From Alphaproteobacteria bacterium (GTDB taxonomy: Bacteria > Pseudomonadota > Alphaproteobacteria > CACIAM-22H2): a stretch of DNA of 9,718 bases. The DNA lies in assembly GCA_016869915.1 (NCBI GenBank), contig VGDA01000100.1, positions 1-9,718 of the forward strand, written 5' to 3'. The position numbers were made by a program, and so were the translations under genes. A model generated the notes under the pieces. It did not search any database, was not told the DNA's origin, and saw nothing but the letters and a program-made list of their open reading frames with translations. Positions 1 to 6,939 of the stretch are shown here, piece by piece; position 1 is the first letter of the stretch, and each line of letters starts with the position of its first letter.

Positions 1-762
1 GACGATCGCGCCCATCGTGCCGAGCGCCAGCGCCGTGCCCGCCGACATGGCGGCGACCGCGGCGATGCCCGCCCAGAGCAGGTCGAAAGCGAAGGTAAGC
101 ACGAGCACGAGCACCGCGCCCGTGCAGGGCCGGAGCCCGATCGACATAACGACGCCGAGCGAAGCGAGCAGCCCCGGCGCCGCGAGCGCATCGGGCGCTG
201 GCGCATGCACGTGGCCGCAATCATGCCCGTGTGCGCCGCCATGTCCATGCCCGTCGTCGCGCCCGGCGATCGCGCGCGCGCCGCGCCATGCGAGGGCGCA
301 GCCGAGCGCGGCGAGCAGCGCGAAGCCGATCCGCTCGCCCCAGGCCGCAGCGCCCTGCGCGTCGCGCGGCAGCCAGCCGGCGACGACGACGAGCGCGACC
401 ACGAGCAGGATGGCGGCGACGCCCTGCGCGAAGGCCGAGGCGACGGCGAGTCCGATGCCGCGCGCGAGCCGCTGCGGCTGCGTGGCGAGGTAGGTGGCGA
501 GCACCGCCTTGCCATGGCCAGGCCCGGCGGCATGGAAGAGCCCGTAGAGGAAGGAGGCGAGGATCAGCATGCCCGCGTGCCTGCCGCCTGGATCGTCGGC
601 GAGGAGGCGCACGAGCCGCACGAGCTCGCCATGGAGCACGCGCTGCGCGTCGAGGATCCAGCCGACGAGCCCGCCCGCGGCGAGCGCGGCGTCCTGCGCC
701 GGCGCCTCGGGCGCCGCGAGCAGGGCCGCGCTCGCGAGCGCGATCAGGGCGGCGCGCCGCAT
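1..762 (-). CDS. NicO-family nickel/cobalt transporter (RcnA-like), 3'-truncated by the window start
   Basis: The frame is open from an ATG at 762-760 to base 1, giving 254 codons with no stop; the C-terminus lies outside. It encodes a polytopic inner-membrane protein of the NicO/RcnA type, a family that moves Ni(II) or Co(II), most often outward. I translated it by hand. It has a hydrophobic, signal-like N-terminus. The family motif HAAGPGHGK is at residues 77-85. A cytosolic-loop-like stretch at about 169-186 has six His and one Cys and should bind metal. The second family motif RPCTGA is at 211-216, followed by a long hydrophobic segment. The start overlaps the DUF1007 gene by 19 bases and has no clear ribosome site, so it is probably translated by coupling. 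The family call is firm; metal and direction of transport are inferred. By family length only a few tens of residues should be missing. Confidence 0.88.
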   Translation of the reverse strand, partial: MRRAALIALASAALLAAPEAPAQDAALAAGGLVGWILDAQRVLHGELVRLVRLLADDPGGRHAGMLILASFLYGLFHAAGPGHGKAVLATYLATQPQRLARGIGLAVASAFAQGVAAILLVVALVVVAGWLPRDAQGAAAWGERIGFALLAALGCALAWRGARAIAGRDDGHGHGGAHGHDCGHVHAPAPDALAAPGLLASLGVVMSIGLRPCTGAVLVLVLTFAFDLLWAGIAAVAAMSAGTALALGTMGAIV

Positions 763-1406
763 CGCACGAAGACCCGCTCTGCGAAGGCCTCGCCCATGCT
801 GTCGCCGCCCGACTGGCCGGGCCCGAGCGCGGCCGCGCGCGACACCTGCTCGGGCTCCGGCGCCGGCGGGACAAGCCGCGTCGCGCATCCCGCGGCGGCG
901 GCGGGCAGCACGATCGCCGCTTCGTCTCGGTGCAGCATCTCGATGTAGTAGCTCGGGTCGAAGACGGCGTAGGAGAGCGCGGCGGCGCGCAGGTCGGCGG
1001 GCTCCGCCAGCGGCAGCAGGAAACCGATCGCGAGCCTGCCCTCGCGCAGCTCGCCGCGCACGTCGCGCGCCTTGCCGGTGGCGAGCCGCCTGCCCTCGCG
1101 CTGCAGCAGCGTGAAGTAGCCATGGGCATGGAGGTCGCCGACCATGCGCCGTGCCGCGTCGAGCGCGGCGGCGTCCGGCCCGCTGGCCGGCCGGCCGCGC
1201 CGCGGGCGCGGGATCGTGAAGGCCGAGAACGCGTCGTCGAAGACCCAGGTCTGGCGCAGCGCCTCGAGGCGTCCCTCGGCCGAGACGACCAGCTCGACCT
1301 CGATGTCCGCGTAGGCGTGCGGGTGCGCCGCCGCGGGGCGCATGGCGAGGCCCAGCGCCAGCGCCAGCGCCGCCGCCAGCCACCGCGATGCGGCGCGGCG
1401 CGTCAT
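744..1406 (-). CDS. DUF1007 family periplasmic protein
   Basis: This 220-residue secreted protein belongs to DUF1007, a family regularly encoded next to NicO-type nickel/cobalt transporters and presumed to help metal handling in the periplasm. Residues 1-27 form a clear signal peptide: Arg-rich start, Ala/Leu-rich core, and AAA before the probable cleavage site. The mature protein would begin HPHAY (residues 28-32); the HPH motif is the family hallmark and a plausible metal ligand. Two cysteines near the C-terminus (in GCATRL and VRCGAPP) could form a disulfide. The ATG shares bases with the amidase stop (ATGA at 1406-1403) and has no ribosome site of its own, which implies translational coupling. 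The downstream transporter starts inside its last codons. The exact biochemical role is unknown. Confidence 0.87.
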   Translation of the reverse strand: MTRRAASRWLAAALALALGLAMRPAAAHPHAYADIEVELVVSAEGRLEALRQTWVFDDAFSAFTIPRPRRGRPASGPDAAALDAARRMVGDLHAHGYFTLLQREGRRLATGKARDVRGELREGRLAIGFLLPLAEPADLRAAALSYAVFDPSYYIEMLHRDEAAIVLPAAAAGCATRLVPPAPEPEQVSRAAALGPGQSGGDSMGEAFAERVFVRCGAPP

Positions 1407-2815
1407 GCGGCGACCATTGGCGGCCGGCCCAGGCGGTCGATCGGCCGCCCCAGCCGCCGCTCCGCGGCGAGCGCGATCCCCATCAGCGCGCGCTCGCCGC
1501 CACGGCGCGCGGCAAGCTGCATGCCCACGGGCATGCGCGCGGCGTCGAGGCCGACGGGCAGCGTGATGGCGCAGCAATCGAGCAGGCTGATCACCGCGGC
1601 GTTGCGCGACGCCGCCGTGTTGCGGGCGCGATAGCCCTCGAGCGCCTCGACCTCGGCGAGGGGCGGCGGCGCGATCGGAATCGTGGGCATCGCGATGGCG
1701 TCGATGTCCTGCATGCGCGCCTCGGTCGCGTCCATCCAGCCGAGGATGCGCCGGCGCCGGCGGACATATTCCCCCGCCGGCATCTCGCCGAAGCTGCTGA
1801 TGCGCGCCCAGATGTTCGGGTCGATCGAAGGGATCCAGTCGGCGAAGCGCTCGACCAGGGTCGCATGCGCCTCCGGCGCGGAGAGATGGCCCGCGAGCCA
1901 GAGCTCGTAGGCGGGCAACGCCTCGGGAAGCTCGAAGTCGACGAGGCGCGCGCCGCCGGCCTCGAGTTCGCGCAGCGCCTCCTCGACGCGCTCCGCGATC
2001 CCCGGCTCGCAGCCCTCGAGGAAGGGCTTGCGCACGATGCCGATGCGCAGGCCGTCGAGCGGGCGCGCGGCCTGCGCCGCCGCCCATGCGACCGCGTCGC
2101 CGGGGACGCCGTCGAGCGCCGCGAAGCCCAGCGCCGCGTCGGCCGCGCTGCGCGCGAGGATGCCCGGCGTGTCGAGCGTCTCGCTCTGCTGCAGCAGCCC
2201 GTCGGTCGTCCAGCGGCCGCGGCTGACCTTGATCCCGACCGCGCCGGTCCAGCTCGCGGGCATGCGCACCGACCCGGTCGTGTCGGAGCCCAGCGCGAGC
2301 ATCGACGAGCCCTGCCAGAGGCCGACGCCCGCGCCGGAGCTCGAGCCGCCGGGGACGCGATGCGTGGCGCCGTCCCAGGGGTTGCGCGGCGCGCCCCAGT
2401 GGCGGTTCGTGCCGAGACCGCCGAAGGCGAACTCGACCGTGTGGGTCTTGGCCGCGAGCAGCGCCGCCTGGCGGCGGAACGCGCCGACGAATTCGCCCTC
2501 GCGCTCGTGCTCGGCGGGCAGCGCGCGCGGCGTGCCGGCCCAGGTGCGGAAACCCGAGAGTCCGAACAGGTCCTTGACCGAGACGGGCAGGCCCATGAAC
2601 GGGCCAAGGTCGCATCCCGCCGCGAGCAGCGCGTCGGCGGCCGCGGCCTGCCGGCGCATCAGCGCCGCGTCGAAGGCGCGATGGGCGTTGAGCGCCTTTT
2701 CCCGCCGGCCATGCGCGTCGATCGCCGCCTCGGCGATCGCGGCCGCGGAGAGCCGCCCTGCGCGTAGCGCGGCCGCGAGCCCGGCGATGTCGGCGGCGAC
2801 GAGGTCGATCGGCAT
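1403..2815 (-). CDS. Amidase-signature family hydrolase
   Basis: This 470-residue protein is of normal length for the amidase-signature family, Ser-hydrolases that cleave amide bonds to an acid and ammonia or amine. The catalytic triad is visible: Lys81 in the VKD motif, the first Ser of GGSSSG (Ser158), and the nucleophile Ser182 in GSDTTGSVR. The 24-residue spacing of the two serines matches characterised members. Further hallmarks are GPFMGLPVSVKD (71-82) and SETLDTPGILARS. One oddity is Thr180, where most members have Gly or Ala. There is no signal peptide, so it is probably cytosolic. The start at 2815 has a good ribosome site (GGGAGGA about 8 bases upstream). It ends in a 4-base overlap with the DUF1007 gene. 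The substrate is unknown; nothing marks it as GatA, and no GatB or GatC is nearby. Confidence 0.92.
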   Translation of the reverse strand: MPIDLVAADIAGLAAALRAGRLSAAAIAEAAIDAHGRREKALNAHRAFDAALMRRQAAAADALLAAGCDLGPFMGLPVSVKDLFGLSGFRTWAGTPRALPAEHEREGEFVGAFRRQAALLAAKTHTVEFAFGGLGTNRHWGAPRNPWDGATHRVPGGSSSGAGVGLWQGSSMLALGSDTTGSVRMPASWTGAVGIKVSRGRWTTDGLLQQSETLDTPGILARSAADAALGFAALDGVPGDAVAWAAAQAARPLDGLRIGIVRKPFLEGCEPGIAERVEEALRELEAGGARLVDFELPEALPAYELWLAGHLSAPEAHATLVERFADWIPSIDPNIWARISSFGEMPAGEYVRRRRRILGWMDATEARMQDIDAIAMPTIPIAPPPLAEVEALEGYRARNTAASRNAAVISLLDCCAITLPVGLDAARMPVGMQLAARRGGERALMGIALAAERRLGRPIDRLGRPPMVAA

Positions 2816-2872
2816 GGTCTCTTCCTCCCGGATCCTGCGTGACGCGCGCCGCGTGCGCCCGGGACCGCGGCC

Positions 2873-3610
2873 TCAGGGATAGGCGCAGCTGTCCGCGGTG
2901 GCGAGCACGAAGCCGCGCGCGTCGCTCGCGGTGACCGCGAAGCGGTACTCGACCTCGCGGATGACGACGGAGTGGTGGATCGGCAGCACGCCGGTCGCGG
3001 TCGTCTCGGCGCCGCCCAGGCGCGTGAAGGTGACGGTCAGCGGCCTCGACGGATCGAACCAGGCCTCCGGCCTGCCCGAGGCGTCGACCGCTGGGACGCC
3101 GCTGGCCGCGACCGTCACCTGGCGATCGGCGAAGGCCGCGCTGTCGTTGGGGTTGCGCTTCGGGCCGGTGCGCACGATGAAGCGGCGCGTCGAGGGCCGT
3201 TCGTCGCAGCGCCGCGCATTCTCGGCCGCCGACAGCACCGAGGCGAGCCGCTCCGGCTTGACGCCCGCGGCGAGGCGCGCGCGCGCGATGCGCAGCAGCT
3301 CGGAGATCGCGCCGGTCGGCACGTCGCTCTCGTAGCGCTTGCGCAGCTCCTCCGCCTGGCCGGTGGCGGCGGCGAGGTCGCGCTGCAGCCTGGCCTTCTC
3401 CTCGTCGAGCGCGCCCGCGCGCGCCGCCAGCTCGGAGACCTGCTCGCGCAAGTCCCCCGACTCCGTTTCCGCCATGCGATAGCCCGCGCCGTAGGCGAAA
3501 AATGTGCCGGCGGCGACCACGCCGGCCAGCGCAAGCCATTTCAGGCTGCCCAGCAGGATTCGTCCGCGCCGCCGCGCGCGCAGGCGCTCCTCGTGGAAAC
3601 CGTGTCCCAT
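2873..3610 (-). CDS. Membrane-anchored coiled-coil protein of unknown function
   Basis: I do not recognise the family of this 245-residue protein. It has a short, Arg-rich cytosolic N-terminus (residues 1-19), one transmembrane helix (about 20-44), and a charged heptad-like segment likely to be a coiled coil (about 48-95). A probable periplasmic domain follows, rich in beta-type sequence. Cys135 and Cys242 could pair as a disulfide. The N-in, C-out orientation follows the positive-inside rule. The ATG at 3610 is preceded by AAGGA at 5 bases, which supports this start. It is the first gene of the minus-strand unit, 57 bases upstream of the amidase. The layout (TM helix, coiled coil, C-terminal extracytoplasmic domain) resembles structural or scaffold proteins of the envelope, but no function can be assigned. 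Confidence 0.75.
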   Translation of the reverse strand: MGHGFHEERLRARRRGRILLGSLKWLALAGVVAAGTFFAYGAGYRMAETESGDLREQVSELAARAGALDEEKARLQRDLAAATGQAEELRKRYESDVPTGAISELLRIARARLAAGVKPERLASVLSAAENARRCDERPSTRRFIVRTGPKRNPNDSAAFADRQVTVAASGVPAVDASGRPEAWFDPSRPLTVTFTRLGGAETTATGVLPIHHSVVIREVEYRFAVTASDARGFVLATADSCAYP

Positions 3611-3698
3611 GGCGTCCTTGTAACCGGAAAGCGGGGCCTGCGTTCAAGCACGGATATGCGCCTATACTGTGGCGGCCGCGACGGCCGGGGGGCGGACC
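3611..3698. promoter_or_regulatory. Divergent promoter region between the coiled-coil gene and the alpha/beta-hydrolase gene
   Basis: This 88-bp spacer separates two divergent starts. On the plus strand a strong -10 hexamer, TATACT, lies at 3663-3668. The only decent -35-like word, TTCAAG at 3643-3648, is 14 bases away, too close for a standard sigma70 promoter, so the -35 element is weak or replaced by an activator. On the minus strand TTGAAC (3647-3642) could be a -35 with TTACAA (3623-3618) 18 bases downstream, but the latter is a poor -10 and would leave almost no leader. No clear operator palindrome is visible. Confidence 0.4.
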
Positions 3699-5726
3699 AT
3701 GACGAACAAGATCGAGCTTCGGGTGGAGCGTCGCCTGGCCTTCGCGGACGGGCAGGAATTCGGTGCCGCCGGCGCCTATGAGCGACTGTCGGGCAAGGCG
3801 CTCTTCGCGGTCGATCCCGGGGCCCCTGCCCAGGCGGGGATCACCGACCTCGACAAGGCGCCGCGCGACCCCGACGGGCTGGTGCGCTCCTCGGCCGACT
3901 TCTCGCTTCTGGCACCGGTCGCGCGCGCGCGCGGCAATGGCCGCGTCTTTTTCGACTACGGCAATCGCGGGAACATACGCTGCTTGCAGTTCTTCAACGA
4001 CGCCCCGGGATCGAACGACCCGCGCAGCGCCGCGCATGGCGGCAACGGCTTCCTGATGCGCCGCGGCTACGCCGTCGCCTGGCTCGGCTGGCAGGCGGAC
4101 CTTCTGCCCGGCGACGACCGCTTCCTGCTCGACGTGCCGGTGGCGATGGAGGGCGGGCGCCCGGTGTCCGGGCAGGTCCGGGTCGAGTACATCGCCGATC
4201 GCCCGGGCATCGGCGTGTTCCCGCTGAGCAGCCGCGCCTCGACGCGCAGCCATCCCGCCGTCTCGCTCGACACGCGCCGTGCGTCCCTGACCATGCGCCG
4301 CTACGCGACCGACCCGCGCATCCCCGTGCCGCACGACCAGTGGATGTTCGCGCGCGTCGAGGGCGGCACCGGCCTCGACAACCAGGGCGGCGAGCGCGGC
4401 GTCGTGCCCTCCGACCAGCACATCCACCTGCCCGCGGGCTTCAGGCCGGGCTGGATCTACGAGCTGGTCTACGAAGGGCATTCGCCGCTGGTGCTCGGCC
4501 TCGGCCATGTCGCGGTGCGCGACTTCATCGCCTTCCTCAAGCACGGCGCGCGCGACGACGCGGGCACGCCGAACCCGCTGCGCGAGGGCGGCGGGCGCGT
4601 CGAGAAGGCCTATGCCTGGGGCCGCTCGCAGACCGGCCGCCTGATCCGCGACGCGCTACATCGCGGCTTCAACGCCGACGCGCAGGGCCGGCGCGTCTTC
4701 GACGGCGTGCTGCCGCATGTTTCCGGCGCGGGGCTGATGTGGATGAATCACCGCTTCGCCAACGTGATCGTCGCGGCCGGCCAGGAGCACGAGGACCACT
4801 TCAACCCGGCCGACCGCTTCCCCTTCACCTATGGCGAGAGCGAGGATCATTTCACCGGCAGGCGCGACGCGATCCTCAAGCGCCCCGCGACGGATCCGCT
4901 GGTGCTGCATACCCAGACCTCGACCGAGTACTGGCAGCGGCGCGGATCGCTGGTCCATACCGACACGCGCGGCCGCGACGTGGAGCTGCCCGCGAACGTG
5001 CGCGCCTATCTCTGGTCGAGCTCTCAGCATTTCGCCGACCCGCGCCTCGGCAGGCCGGGCCGCGGCATCTGCCGCAACGAGATCAACGTCGTTTGGACAT
5101 CCATGTTCTTCCGCGCGATGCTCGATGCCCTCGATGCCTGGGCGACGCATGGCACGGAGCCGCCAGCGAGCCGCGTGCCGCGCCGCGCCGACGGCACGCT
5201 GGTGCCCTTCGAGGAATGGAAGCGCCAGTTTCCCGCGATCCCCGGCGTGCCGGTGCCGCGCGGCCCGAGCGCGCTGCCGCGCCTCGACTGGGGGCCCGAC
5301 GCGGAGCGCGGCGTGCTGCGCGAGCCGCCGCAGGTGCTCCCGGGCGAGGGCTATCCGGTGCTCGTCCCCGCGGTCGACGACGACGGCAACGACGTCGCCG
5401 GCGTGCGCGCGCCGATGGTCGAGGCGCCGCTCGCGACCTACACGGGCTGGAACCTGCGCGCGCGCGGCCAGGGCGAGGGCGCGATGCACGAGTTCACCGG
5501 CTCGACGCTGCCCTTCCCCGAGACGCCGGAGCACCGCGCGCAGCTCGGCGACCCTCGCCGCTCGGTGCGCGAGCGCCATGCCGACGCGGGCTCGTATGCC
5601 AGGGCCATCGAGGCGGCCGCGCGCGCGCTGGTCGCGCAGCGCCTGATGCTGGAGGAGGACGTGCCACGCTGCGTCGCGGCCGCGGCCAACTGGCACGCGC
5701 CACGCCACGACGTCACGATCGACTAG
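3699..5726 (+). CDS. Alpha/beta-hydrolase domain protein (Abhydrolase_10-like)
   Basis: This 675-residue protein resembles the large, mostly uncharacterised Abhydrolase_10 group. Family-like features are the FFDYGNRGN motif at residues 84-92, a nucleophile-elbow-like WGRSQTGR with Ser310 as candidate catalytic serine, and the C-terminal TYTGWNLR (580-587) followed by GSTLPFPET and GDPRRSV. No signal peptide is visible, so it is probably cytosolic. The ATG at 3699 is preferred over an in-frame GTG at 3669, because the GTG abuts the TATACT -10 hexamer and would lie upstream of any transcript start. The ATG has a G-rich ribosome site (GGGGGGCGG). It is a single-gene unit, divergent from the coiled-coil gene and convergent with the flavin-reductase gene. 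Ester or lactone hydrolysis is plausible from the fold; substrate unknown. Confidence 0.85.
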   Translation: MTNKIELRVERRLAFADGQEFGAAGAYERLSGKALFAVDPGAPAQAGITDLDKAPRDPDGLVRSSADFSLLAPVARARGNGRVFFDYGNRGNIRCLQFFNDAPGSNDPRSAAHGGNGFLMRRGYAVAWLGWQADLLPGDDRFLLDVPVAMEGGRPVSGQVRVEYIADRPGIGVFPLSSRASTRSHPAVSLDTRRASLTMRRYATDPRIPVPHDQWMFARVEGGTGLDNQGGERGVVPSDQHIHLPAGFRPGWIYELVYEGHSPLVLGLGHVAVRDFIAFLKHGARDDAGTPNPLREGGGRVEKAYAWGRSQTGRLIRDALHRGFNADAQGRRVFDGVLPHVSGAGLMWMNHRFANVIVAAGQEHEDHFNPADRFPFTYGESEDHFTGRRDAILKRPATDPLVLHTQTSTEYWQRRGSLVHTDTRGRDVELPANVRAYLWSSSQHFADPRLGRPGRGICRNEINVVWTSMFFRAMLDALDAWATHGTEPPASRVPRRADGTLVPFEEWKRQFPAIPGVPVPRGPSALPRLDWGPDAERGVLREPPQVLPGEGYPVLVPAVDDDGNDVAGVRAPMVEAPLATYTGWNLRARGQGEGAMHEFTGSTLPFPETPEHRAQLGDPRRSVRERHADAGSYARAIEAAARALVAQRLMLEEDVPRCVAAAANWHAPRHDVTID

Positions 5727-5728
5727 GA

Positions 5729-5754
5729 CGGCGCGCGCCTGGCCGCCCGCGCCG
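5729..5754. terminator. Possible hairpin between convergent genes
   Basis: CGGCGCG (5729-5735) and CGCGCCG (5748-5754) are perfect inverted repeats around a 12-base loop. They sit in the 52-bp gap between two converging stop codons. No T-run follows on either strand, so this is at best a weak or factor-assisted terminator. In DNA this GC-rich such a hairpin can also arise by chance. Confidence 0.25.
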
Positions 5755-5778
5755 CCGGTTCCCTCGCCGCGCCTGCGC

Positions 5779-6399
5779 TCAGGGCCAGGAGGGACGGGTC
5801 ATCGCGAAGACCTCGCCGAGCCGCGCGTAGTCCTGGTAGCCGAGCCGCCCGATCGGCTGCATGCGCGCGTAGTCGACCATGCCGTCGACGATCACGGCGT
5901 CGGCGATGTGGATGCCGACGACCTCGCCGACGACCAGCGTGTTGGGCTCCTCGGCGCTGGCCGAGAGCAGCGGCACGGTGCGCACGTGCCGGCACTCGAG
6001 ATGCACGGGGCTTTCCTTCACGCGTGGCGGGCGCACAAGGCGCGAGGGCTCGGCCGTGACGCGCGCGAGGTCGAACTCGTCGACGCCGTGCGGCGCCGGC
6101 GCGGAACTGCGGTTCATGTGCTCGCGCAGGTCCCAGGTCGCCATGTTGACCACGAATTCCTTCGTCGCCTCGATGTTGGCGATGCTGTCCTTGAAGCCGT
6201 GGTCGGTGGCGTGCCTGCCCGCGGCGGAGAAGATCACCTGCGGCGGCACGTAGGCGACGGCGTTGAAGAAGGAATAGGGCGCGAGGTTGACCGCGCCGGC
6301 CGCGTCGATCGACGAGATCCAGCCGATCGGCCGCGGCACGACGATGGCGTTGAAGGGGTTGTGGCGCAGGCCATGCGGCTCGCCGGGGCGGAAGAACAT
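5779..6399 (-). CDS. Flavin reductase family protein (DIM6/NTAB type, FMN-binding split barrel)
   Basis: This 206-residue protein belongs to the flavin-reductase-like group that binds FMN and uses NAD(P)H. Members either supply reduced flavin to a partner monooxygenase or carry out their own redox reaction. The N-terminal hallmark PRPIGWISS is at residues 22-30, followed by NLAPYSFFNAV and then KDSIANIEATKEFVVNMA. A central HLECRHVRTVPL and a VVGEVVGIHI strand are also typical. The ATG at 6399 has GGAG 7 bases upstream. The frame stays open far upstream, but that part antisenses nothing recognisable and overlaps the neighbouring gene. It is the last gene of the four-gene minus operon, 23 bases after the NTF2-like gene. 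No flavin-dependent monooxygenase is in view, so a partner would have to be encoded elsewhere. Confidence 0.9.
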   Translation of the reverse strand: MFFRPGEPHGLRHNPFNAIVVPRPIGWISSIDAAGAVNLAPYSFFNAVAYVPPQVIFSAAGRHATDHGFKDSIANIEATKEFVVNMATWDLREHMNRSSAPAPHGVDEFDLARVTAEPSRLVRPPRVKESPVHLECRHVRTVPLLSASAEEPNTLVVGEVVGIHIADAVIVDGMVDYARMQPIGRLGYQDYARLGEVFAMTRPSWP

Positions 6400-6422
6400 G
6401 CTCGGGCTCCGTTCGCTTCGGG

Positions 6423-6920
6423 TCAGGCGCCGCGCGCGCCGCCCATCGGGTTGGGCAGGTAGCCGACGAAGCCGGAGATGCGCCAGCGTCCCCTCTCGCG
6501 TCGGCAGAAATAGAGGGTCTGCCAGAGCAGCATGTCGGTGCCGCCATCGGCGCGGCGGATCGTGCCGTCGAACTTCTTGCGCGCCACGGCGGCGGCGCCG
6601 GCGACGTCGATGTCGCGCAGCGTCGTGGCGCGGAAGATGGCCTCGCGCAGCGGCTCGGCGAAGGCGGTCGCCGCGGTCTCGCGCGCCTGGCGCAGCCATT
6701 CCTCGCGATAGGCCTCGACGGTGGGGAAGGCGATGCGCCAGCCGTCGGGGCGGTCCGAGCGCATCGCGTGCAGGCCGAGGAAGCCGTCGCGCACGAAGTC
6801 GCCCGCGACCATCGACCAGTCGGCGGCGACGAAGGCGTCGATGTCGCGCGCGACGAGCATGTTCCAGATCGCGTGGCGGTCCGGGTCGCCGGGCGGGAAG
6901 GGGTTGCGCGCGTGGTCCAT
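6423..6920 (-). CDS. Small NTF2-like/SnoaL-like protein of unknown role
   Basis: This 165-residue soluble protein has the layout of the NTF2-like superfamily. A helical N-terminus (RHAIWNMLVARDIDAFVAAD) and long strands follow, including the C-terminal run around LWQTLYFCRRERGRWRISGF, which reads like the paired final strands of the cone fold. Such proteins may be isomerases, hydrolases, dehydratases or pure binding domains, so no reaction can be given. The ATG at 6920 has AGGA about 6 bases upstream; longer versions of the frame run inside the dehydrogenase gene and are rejected. It lies 19 bases after the dehydrogenase stop and 23 before the flavin-reductase start, so it is clearly within the operon. 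The fold call is by eye. Confidence 0.65.
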   Translation of the reverse strand: MDHARNPFPPGDPDRHAIWNMLVARDIDAFVAADWSMVAGDFVRDGFLGLHAMRSDRPDGWRIAFPTVEAYREEWLRQARETAATAFAEPLREAIFRATTLRDIDVAGAAAVARKKFDGTIRRADGGTDMLLWQTLYFCRRERGRWRISGFVGYLPNPMGGARGA

Positions 6921-6939
6921 CGGTTTCCTGCCTTCGCGT

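Noticed and set aside
2842..2854. Small hairpin ACGCG-CGC-CGCGT between the coiled-coil and amidase genes
   Set aside because: A 5-base stem without a T-run is too weak to call a terminator.
3669..3698. GTG start ten codons upstream for the Abhydrolase_10-like gene
   Set aside because: It abuts the TATACT hexamer and would lie upstream of the transcript start; the ATG at 3699 has a ribosome site.
3921..3933. Alternating CG runs (also near 271 and 3277) as possible Z-DNA
   Set aside because: Short, inside coding sequence, and expected from GC-rich codon use.
744..4544. A 1266-codon open frame on the minus strand
   Set aside because: Only its last 220 codons (DUF1007) look like protein. The rest runs through the amidase and coiled-coil genes out of frame and antisense to the Abhydrolase_10-like gene, with Arg/Ala-rich noise. 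GC-rich DNA has few chance stops.
4340..5830. A second long plus-strand frame inside the Abhydrolase_10-like gene
   Set aside because: Arg-rich shadow of the real frame; no family features.
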